Source: Larix kaempferi
Lineage: Eukaryota > Streptophyta > Pinopsida > Pinales > Pinaceae
Direction of reading: 5' to 3'
Length of the DNA: 64,000 nt
Assembly: GCA_027924585.1 (NCBI GenBank)
Contig: BSBM01000904.1
Coordinates: 13,827,501 to 13,891,500 of the forward strand
The notes under the pieces are model-generated. The model had not been told where the DNA came from, searched no databases, and saw only the letters and a list, made by a program, of their open reading frames with translations. Numbering within the stretch: position 1 is the first letter of the stretch; the number at the start of each line of letters is the position of its first letter. Shown here piece by piece: positions 56,350 through 64,000 of the stretch. Position numbers and translations under genes: made by a program.

Positions 56350-59300
56350 TGAAGATTATGTCTTTTAATTGTCGAGGTCTGGCTGGTCCCTCCAAAAGAC
56401 CAGCTCTGTGACGGATGCTGCAACTGGAGCATCCGGATGTCCTACTTTTACAAGAAACAATGTGTGGCGGTACTGAGGCTATTGATAGGCTTAAGGCTTG
56501 GTTTCCAGGGTGGAGTTTTGAAGCTTTGGACGCCAGGGGCCATTCTGGTGGCGTGGCAATTGGCTGGAATGAAGCTAGGGTTTGTGTTACTTCCAGCTGG
56601 GGGATGCAGTCGGTTTTGGGAATCTCTTGCAAATTCCTGGAGTCTGTACGTACTTTTACTACTGTCAACATTTATGGTCCTTACTGTGAGAGGGAGATGT
56701 TCTGGAATTCACTTCTGAGGAGGAATCAGCTCAGGGGGGATTCAGTGATTTTGGGGGGTGACCTAAATTTTTCATTAGGTCATGCTGAGGTTTGGGGGCC
56801 AAACGCCAATGTTGATCCCCTTACTAATTTCTTTATCCGGAAGCTAACTGAAGGCAATTGGATTGATGTGGAACATGTACTGCTTAAGCCAACTTGGAGG
56901 AATAAGAGAATTGGTTAGGACAGTGTGGCTAAGAGACTGGATCGGTTTCTACTCTCTGAGCATCTTGTGGAGTCAACCTTCTATGCTCGACAATGGATTG
57001 GATCAGGGGGCATTTCAGATCATGAACCTATATTTCTGGAGTTGAAAGATGGTCCCAACAAACCTCCAGCTCCTATAAAATTCAATAAAGTCTGGCTGGA
57101 TGACTCGACCTTTTTGGAACTGATTAAGCAACACTGGGTACCTTTTCATCCTGAATCGATTCACTCTGCTGCCTTTCATTTTGCTGAAAATCTCAGGACT
57201 CTTAAGGAACCCATCAAGGCCTGGGCTGCTGAGAAAAGGAGGAGGGATGATAAGACTCTTAGAGATATTGAAGAGGAATTAGCCACTATTGCTGAGGAAG
57301 AGGGAGGAGGTTTCAGTTCTCAACAGTCAAAGGATCGTTTGGTACATCTGGAAAAGTTGAGGAACCGTATGCTTCTTCAGTTAGAGGAAACTTGGAGACT
57401 AAAAAGCCGTGCTATATGGTTGGAAAGTGGGGATGAGAACTCCAAATTCTTCCATGCCTATGCCAAAGGAAGACGGTCTGCCAATACCATTTGGAGTCTG
57501 GATGATACAGAAGGTAACTCTTGGTCTACTTTTGAAGGAATGGCATCGGTGGGGATATCTCATTTCAAGGACCTTTTCAAAGCCAGTGAGAGAGTGAATA
57601 TTGGTGAAGTGATCCAGGTTGCTTAGCTTTTTCCCCGGTTTGTGGAGGCGGAGGATAACAGGAACTTGTTGGCTTCCATCTCAGGAGAGGAATTAAAAAA
57701 GGTTATGGCAAGCTTTCAAAAGGACAAAAGCCCAGGGCCCGATGGATGGACGATTGAATTTTTTATTGCTCTCTTTGACCTCATTGGGAATGACCTGCTT
57801 GAACTTGTGGAAGACTCGAGAAAAACTGGTAGGGTGCCAGCCAGCATTAATTCCACTTTCATTGCACTTATTCCCAAGGTGGACACTCCTACTACTTTAA
57901 ACGACTTTCGGCCTATCTCCTTGTGCAATTGTGTGTACAAGATTGTCACTAAGATTATTGCTAGCAGACTCAAACCAATTCTCTCCTCTCACATCTCTGA
58001 AGAGAAGTTCGGGTTTTTGGAGGGGCGCCAAATCCATGAGGCTATTGGCATAGCTCAGGAAGGGATGCATAGCATTAAGACTAAGAAATTGAAAGGAGCT
58101 ATTCTCAAAATCGATCTGTCCAAAGCATTCGATAAGGTGAGCTGGCTGTATATCAGACTCATGCTTACCCACCTAGGTTTTGAGATCGGTTTTATTCGCT
58201 GGGTTATGAGTTGTATTACCACTGTCTCTTTCTCTGTCTTACTGAATGGAGCAGCATCCCAGTTCTTTCACTCTGGCCGTGGATTAAGATAGGGATGTCC
58301 TCTCTCTCCTCTCTTATTCTTACTGGTGGCGGAAAGCTTGAGTAGAGCTATCTTGGATGCCAAACGGTCTGGCGGTTTCGAAGGGATTCTGGTAGCTCCT
58401 GGTCTATCTCTAACACACTTGCTTTTTGTGGACGATATCCTGATCTTCTGCTCTGGCTCTAATTTAGACGCTGCTAAGCTTAAAGAGATTTTGCAACTCT
58501 TCTCAACTGCTACGGGAATGGAGATTAATGATGCAAAATCCACACTTTCTGTCTCGCTGTTGCAGGAGGAGGATCTTACTTTATACACCACATCTTTTCC
58601 CTTCAGGACCCTCAATCTTTCGGATGGGATAAAATACCTGGGTTTCAATTTAAAGCCTAATGACTATTTAAAAAAAGATTGGACCTGGTTGCTGGATAAA
58701 TTGGAAAAGAGGTTGAAGTGTTGGAGTTTTAGGTGGCTCTCGCGTGCAGGGAGGCTTGTTCTTGTTAAGTCGGTGCTGGAAGCCATTCCGGTCTACTGGA
58801 TGTCACTTGCTTGGATTCCTAAAGGGACTCTGGAAGCAGCAAGGAAGATTTGTTTTAATTTTCTATGGAATGGGAAGGACGATGCTCATGTCACCCCGTG
58901 GGTGAGGTGGGACAGAATTGCTGCTCCTAAAGCACTGGGAGGTTGGGGCCTCAAGAATATTTTTCATTTCTCAAAGGCTCTGGCAGCCAAGTGTGGCTGG
59001 TGTCTAATCAAGTCGGAAGGTTTCTGGGCCAAGGTTATGCTGCAGAAATATGTGGAACCTGACTCGGTGGAAGATTGGATTAGATCTCCTAACAAGAGGC
59101 ATTCTGGAGGCTCTGTCATCTGGAAAGCACTGGTAAAATCCTTCGATATCATTGAGCACAATCTCTCCTGGGATGTTGGCAATGGGAAAAGGTTTCGGAT
59201 CGGCCGCGACCCCTGGGTCGGATGCAATGATCAGCATATTCTGTCTGATGATCTGAAGGATGCTCTGAGACAACGAGGTATCATAACTCTCTGTCATTTA

Positions 59301-60485
59301 GCAGACTTGGATAATCTTTGGATGGGCAGACCTCTTTGGAGGAGGCCGGACTCACTCGGCTTAAGAGCGGAGCATGTGGATGAATTAAGACTATACTGTA
59401 GAGCTCTCAGTAGGGATCAGGTTTTTCTGAACGATGATGAAGATTCTCTTATCTGGGATGGAGATCCTTCAGGAAATTACACCCCTAAAAGTGGTTATCT
59501 GTGGATTTCTGAAAACCATGAGCCACGAGATTTGGATTGGTGGTGGAAAACGGTTTGGAAGCTCCATTGTCCTCCCAAAGCCAGACTCTTCCTGTGGTGT
59601 ACCCTGGCTAACTGGATACCAACGTGGGAAATTCTGCAGAAGCGCAGTTTCCATGGGCCTAGCCGTTGTTTTTTGTGCAACCAGTGTGAGGAAACTACAC
59701 CACACCTGTTCCTTCAGTGCCACTTCACCAAGGAGGTATGGAACATTACTTCTCGTATCTTAAAAACACCTCTGCCCTGGGCCGGAAACTCTATTGATGA
59801 AGCATGGAGGATTTGGACTAACAATGTAGCTCTGAAACCATTTAAAGCTCTCCCTCCGGTGGTGAACTGGGGACTTTGGCTCATGCGTAACAGTGGATTG
59901 TTTAAGGACAAATTGGGCACTCCGGCTCAAGTGGCATTACATAGCTGTGGGATATTTCTAGCTCTCCGACGGGCCCGGCAGCCATCCTCTTCCCGTACTA
60001 TTCTACCTGTTGATATTGACAGATCCCAGCCCTGGGGCTTCTTCGACGGGGCCTGTCAAAATGACTCATGTGGGGGAGGAGCAGTTCTTTTCTTATCCCC
60101 TGTGCATTTCTTTGTGATGGCCTTTGGTTTCGGAAGAGGAACCAACAATTGGGCTGAAATACTCAGCCTCAAGCTGCTGCTTTCTTATGCTTTGGAACTT
60201 TCTTTACTGAATTTGAACGTCTTTGGGGACTCATTGAATGTGGTTAATTGGGTTAATGGCACATATCTCTGCAACAACTGGAGGATTGCCTCTGTTTTGG
60301 ATCAAATTCAGAATGCCACTCTTACACTGGATACTTTTACTTGCAGGCACATATTCCGTGAGAACAATGCTGAGGCGGATGCGGCCTCCAAGGAGGGACT
60401 CTCCTTGGGGGATGGCATTTGGAAGATTACTGAATCGCTGAATGGGAATGTGCAGGTTTTCTATCATCGTCCATTCATTGAATGA
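56349..60485 (+). pseudogene. LINE-B ORF2 with four in-frame stops
   Basis: One frame of 1378 codons from ATG 56349 to TGA 60485, with no frameshift. It is broken only by TGA 56409-56411, TAG 56916-56918, TAG 57624-57626 and TAG 58290-58292. Domains are endonuclease (MSFNCRGL, LLLQET, VNIYGPY, GGDLNFSLG, SDHEPIFLEL), RT (KSPGPDGWT, FRPISLCNCVYKI, KIDLSKAFDKV, catalytic FVDD ~694), zf-RVT (CFLCNQCEETTPHLFLQC ~1107) and RNase H (FFDGAC, NNWAEI, FGDSLN, NAEADAASKE). Domain positions match LINE-A within a few residues. The stops at 57624 and 58290 replace Gln codons of LINE-A (VTQLF, LRQGC). Confidence 0.92.
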
Positions 60486-60815
60486 ACGGGGTTTTGGGTC
60501 CTTGGTCCTTGGCACCGGATTCTGTCTCTTGTGATTTTCTGTCACTGAACTTTTTGCTACGTTAATTGTTTTGTATATAAGCATAGAAACATACTGCATC
60601 TGTTTATATGGCACCGACGAAGTATACTCTTCGTGTTTTGTAAAAGATGTAACTGCTCACATAGTGAGAACATCACAGTTTTATTTTGGGGAACATTACT
60701 GGATAACTGTCTCTGCAGTACTATACTCCACTCTAGATGAGTGAGCTGATCAATGTAATTTCGTACTCCTTGGATGAAATGAAATTACGCTTTTTTTTCG
60801 GGGAAAAAAAAAAAA

Positions 60816-61930
60816 AACATGCATGGATTTTCATCTAAATTTTATTAATATTCCCCAATAATTGGGGCTGTCGTTTATATCACGGTATAATTAAATTAAC
60901 ATTGATTTTATATAATTAAATGGTATGAAGTTTAGTTTGTTGGTCTCTCCTATTAATTAGAGTCCAATCGTTAACAATTAATTTCAATGGAGGGGTGGTA
61001 GGTGTGGCAGGGATCATCCATGATCCTAGAGGAAATCTAGAAGTAGGATATAAATAGGGTCTTGTAATAGCTACCAATAATCAGGTTGAGGTTTATGCTC
61101 TTCTCTAAGGTTAATAATTCTTAATCCTAACTATGTAAGCTCTCTTTTCATAATAGGGAATTCTACTGTAATTGTCAATCTTATGAACAAGCAACACCTA
61201 TCAACAGAAGGATCCCTAGCTTTTCCAATAGAAAAAAACAAAGCAGAAGCATCTTGATTTGAGGACATCTCATTTTATCATGTCCTAAGAGATCTCAACT
61301 ACTAGGTATACATTCAATCCAATTTTGCATCAAGATTAAGTGTAGGGGTTTTGCAAAATGGGGAGGAGGTTCCATATCACCTTGTCGCCTAAGTTATATT
61401 ATGCAACTTTATATCATATGGTTTCAATCAATTTAATTCCAAAAGCAGGCAAATCACCACATAGAACGATATTCGTAACAACTATACAAGATCATATAAG
61501 GGTGTTCAAAGCTGAGTGCATCCATTGTATGGCACCACACATGCCAATCGCCCTCCTATGACATTGTTTTGAATTGGGAGGGATTAATTCTAGGCTTGCA
61601 AGTGGGATTATGGAGTATGGAACAAGCTCTAGAGGTTTGGTTTGTCTTGGTGGGATTTCCCCAGTGCCACTAGAAACTTAGGTAAGATTCTTTGTCACAA
61701 CATTGTGATCTTCATCTGATGAAGGTTTAGATATTGGTGGCTAGAATTGTAGAGATCCAACCTATTTGTGGTGTTATGGGGTATTTTTGTTTTCCAATAT
61801 ATGGTGTTATGAAAATACCCTTTCATTTGCCTCTCACATTCTTGTGAATTCTTGTGGTTGGAGAATTATTGGATTTATGTTCTATCCTTTTGTGGGTTTG
61901 GTAAACTTCTTTCTTGCACGAGATTACTTG
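60816..61930. repeat. Unit B, third part (downstream of LINE-B)
   Basis: It is homologous to unit A 41972-43035 in the same orientation, from TTTTCATCTAAATT through AACAAGCTCTAGAGGTTTGG to GGAGAATT.TTGG near 61865. No gene is visible between here and the copia LTR at 62133. Confidence 0.85.
60984..61400 (+). pseudogene. RNase H domain relic in unit B
   Basis: Frame pieces are GVAGIIHDPRGNLEVGYK, a stop, then GLVIATNNQVEVYALL. The C-terminal part is degraded. The ATNNQVEVYALL segment matches the conserved E-containing helix of plant retroelement RNase H better than the unit A copy, whereas unit A keeps GDS. Non-functional. Confidence 0.7.
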
Positions 61931-62132
61931 TCTATGGGACTTTGCTGAAAATTGAGGCCAGTGAAAATCCTTTGTGCTTGGATTGGTGGTTCATACTCTA
62001 TCTCAAGCCTTAATGGTTGGTACATCTCTTTGAACCTTTTTCTTGGGATAGTCTCTATTAGGTGGGTCGATGCTTGTTGGGTGGTGTTTTTGGTGCCTTA
62101 GAGGCTTGAATCCATGATTTGCCCTGGGTGCC

Positions 62133-62780
62133 TGTTAGAGTAAATAACCATCCTAGAGCATGTGTTGATGAGTCTAATGGGACAATCCACACCCAAAACC
62201 ACCTCCCAAGTCACCCATGAGACATAGCACTAGTTTTGGGGGTGCCTTCTCTGATTTAGGGGGCGCATTCCCTGATTTGGGGGGTTTTCTCCTTGATTTA
62301 AGGAGTGTGTCTCAATTAGACTCAAGTTACTCCACTAACTAAGCCCTAATTGACACCTAAAAACCCTAAAGACTCATTAGCGCCCTAGTTAGGTCAAGTA
62401 GCGCCCCTTTTGAGTGATTTTAGGAACATGCATGCATTATTCAGTTAATTGAGTGATCAGTGAGTTCCTTAATCAGTTAAACTCAGTTTAGGAGTGCATG
62501 CAAGGCTAATTAGGGTTCCCTACTCTTAGTTAAGCATGAATAGCCCTCTCTGCATGGCATGGACAATTTGAGTTTCTCTTTGACCTAAGTCGAATTGATC
62601 CTCTATATATTGTAGCCTCTTTCATTCATTCAACTACTCTGATAATAAATCATTGTCTTTCTTCTCTTCAAGGTTATTCTGTAATCATTCATGTTATATT
62701 ATTGCACAACTATTCATGCTTGATTTGATCTTCATATCTTGTTAGCTTATGCACCTATATCATTGTATGCTCAAATCTTA
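62133..62780 (+). mobile_element. Probable 5' LTR of a Ty1-copia element
   Basis: It starts TGTTAGAG at 62133 and ends just before the primer site. A TATA-like CTCTATATATTG lies at 62601-62612 and AATAAATC about 40 bp later, a normal promoter/poly(A) layout. The right end lacks a clear CA, so the border is approximate. The 5 bp before it are GTGCC; the matching duplicate would lie beyond the window. Confidence 0.55.
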
Positions 62781-62782
62781 TA

Positions 62783-62794
62783 TGGTATCAGAGC
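62783..62794 (+). promoter_or_regulatory. Primer-binding site (initiator Met tRNA)
   Basis: TGGTATCAGAGC is the standard plant copia primer-binding site, complementary to the 3' end of tRNA-iMet. It fixes the orientation of the element and the right border of its LTR. Confidence 0.9.
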
Positions 62795-63056
62795 ATAAGG
62801 GGTGCTAAACTAGCTAGTATGCTAGTATTATTTTATCAAGATTTTGCAGGTTGAGAAGGGCTTTTGCAGGTAGGATTTCACAACCACCAAGGAGGATTTT
62901 GCAACCACCAAAGAAGCTCTTGTAGTTACCAAATAAGGCTTTAGAACCACCACTTTTTCAGATTGAAGAAGGCTCCTTTTGTACACCAAGGAAGCAAGTT
63001 TTTTTTTGCATCCATTAAAGAAGGCTTTGCATCCATCAAAGAGGATTTTTGTAGCC

Positions 63057-64000
63057 ATGGATCTACCTTCTAATCAGCTGCTAACCCCCTTCAATTATTT
63101 TGAATGGAATCCTAGAGTGGAGATGCTCTTAAGAATGAAGGGTTTGTACCGAATGACCATGGGAAATGAGTTGGAACCAAATGTCTCTTGTTGAAAAATC
63201 TAAGTATCTTAATCGAATGGATGAATCTCATGGGATGCTATGTTATTATATGTCTCCCAATATACTTTACCATATTCAAGACAAAAAGACCCCCAAAGAA
63301 ATATGGACCACCCTGTCAAACCTTTTCGGTACACAAGATGAGATGAATGGTCATGTTTTGGAGGTAGAGTTAATGAATTTGAGGCCAAGTGAGTTCGAAT
63401 CCATATAAGAATTATTTACAAATTTCATATCTATCGTCTTGCAGCTCAAGATGTGTAACATCAATAAATAAGACACTTAAATGGTATTCTCTATCATTTC
63501 TTAATTGGCTCCTAAATTCAACACTTTTGTTTCTTCATTTCACTCTACTAGATTAGCACTTGGAGCATCTTTCACCATGCCTTCTCTATATGTTTTTGTT
63601 GCCTCTCTTATTCAAGAGCGGGAAAAGATTTCTCAAATGGTCCTACAAAGGTCCTCAAATGATCATGCACTTGCAACAAATGAGGACAAGAAGAAAGCTA
63701 CTAAGCATAAGTCTTCATACAAAGGTAAGAAGGAACAAAAATCCAAGTTCTCTTATGAAAAGACTACCTCGAAAGAAGGGAAGACCGAGGAAGAGCTGCC
63801 CTTATGTCCCTGCTGCAAAAAGAGACTTCACAAAGAAGAAAATTGTAGGTATAAGAGATTCTTTGAAGAAAATGAAGACAAAGTATGCAAGCCAAGGCCT
63901 CCTCCTGAAAGGGGACATGCACTAATAACAACTTCAACTTCAAAATCAACTTCTTGGATCCTAGATTCTGGAGCTTCAAATCATATGGCTTCATCCAAGG
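63057..64000 (+). pseudogene. Ty1-copia gag-protease, broken and cut by the window end
   Basis: ATG 63057 starts MDLPSNQLLTPFNYFEWNPR. A frameshift near 63170-63190 moves the frame, which resumes with SLVEKSKYLNRMDESHGMLC and IWTTLSNLFGTQDEMN (UBN2-type Gag), and a stop follows at 63406. After further stops the frame reopens with FVASLIQEREKISQMVL and a Lys-rich tract. A CX2CX4HX4C knuckle reads CPCCKKRLHKEENC, and the protease begins WILDSGASNHMASS with catalytic DSG. The Gag-PR order and motifs identify copia. The rest (integrase, RT, RNase H) would lie past 64000. Confidence 0.88.

Larger units (their letters stand above)
54055..60815 (+). mobile_element. LINE-B: full-length plant LINE with few disabling changes
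   Basis: The element is 6761 bp, with a 5' UTR of about 200 bp, ORF1, ORF2, a 3' UTR of 330 bp and a poly(A) tail (60804-60817). It is flanked by the 17-bp target duplication AACATGCATGGATTTTC (54038-54054 and 60816-60832). It is a different lineage member from LINE-A: domains align throughout, but ORF1 is about 200 residues longer and the nucleotide sequences are well diverged. It is disabled by one ORF1 frameshift and four ORF2 stops. Confidence 0.95.

Noticed and set aside
35359-60832. LINE-A and LINE-B as one ancestral insertion copied with the unit
   Set aside because: Each element has identical TSD copies that differ from the other element's TSD, and their ORF1 regions differ greatly in length. 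One ancestral insertion would not give this pattern.

Overview
The window is nuclear DNA from a flowering or coniferous seed plant with a large, repeat-rich genome. Evidence for a plant: a UDP-xylose-transporter-type (UXT) gene, LINEs whose ORF2 carries the plant-type C-terminal RNase H domain, a Ty1-copia element primed by the usual plant initiator-Met tRNA site, and solo LTRs with 5-bp target duplications. Two multi-kilobase introns (4.9 and 8.0 kb) and low gene density make a gymnosperm plausible, but the species cannot be named from sequence alone.

Only two cellular genes are visible. At 3-9004 (+) lies the 3' part (8 exons) of a SURP + G-patch RNA-binding protein gene resembling the splicing factor SUGP1. 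At 21714-31142 (-) lies a complete five-exon nucleotide-sugar transporter gene (348 aa, UXT family). Its third intron is 8.0 kb long and full of duplications and retrotransposon debris. Between the genes (9.0-21.7 kb) there is repeat-rich non-coding DNA with a 1.5-kb solo LTR at 16068-17593.

From about 34.4 to 61.9 kb the window is a nest of retrotransposons built on a tandem duplication of a roughly 2-kb unit, which itself carries a decayed RNase H relic. Unit A (34440-43035) is split by LINE-A (35375-41971), which has two fully open reading frames, a poly(A) tail and a perfect 16-bp target-site duplication. Unit B (43098-61930) is split twice. LINE-C (43965-53934, minus strand) is old and broken, and contains two solo LTRs in opposite orientation plus a 1.54-kb insertion. 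LINE-B (54055-60815) has an ORF2 in one unbroken frame interrupted by four nonsense codons. LINE-A and LINE-B are different elements with different TSD sequences, yet they sit at the same base of the two unit copies. That coincidence is the most striking structural observation here.

The 1.54-kb insertion inside LINE-C carries an array of nine short stem-loops in 240 bp, six of them variants of one 15-mer whose stem bases change together, next to five copies of the palindrome AGTTAACT. I do not recognise this element.

The right edge (62133-64000) is the start of a broken Ty1-copia element: a probable LTR, the tRNA primer site, a frameshifted gag with a CCHC knuckle, and the start of the protease.
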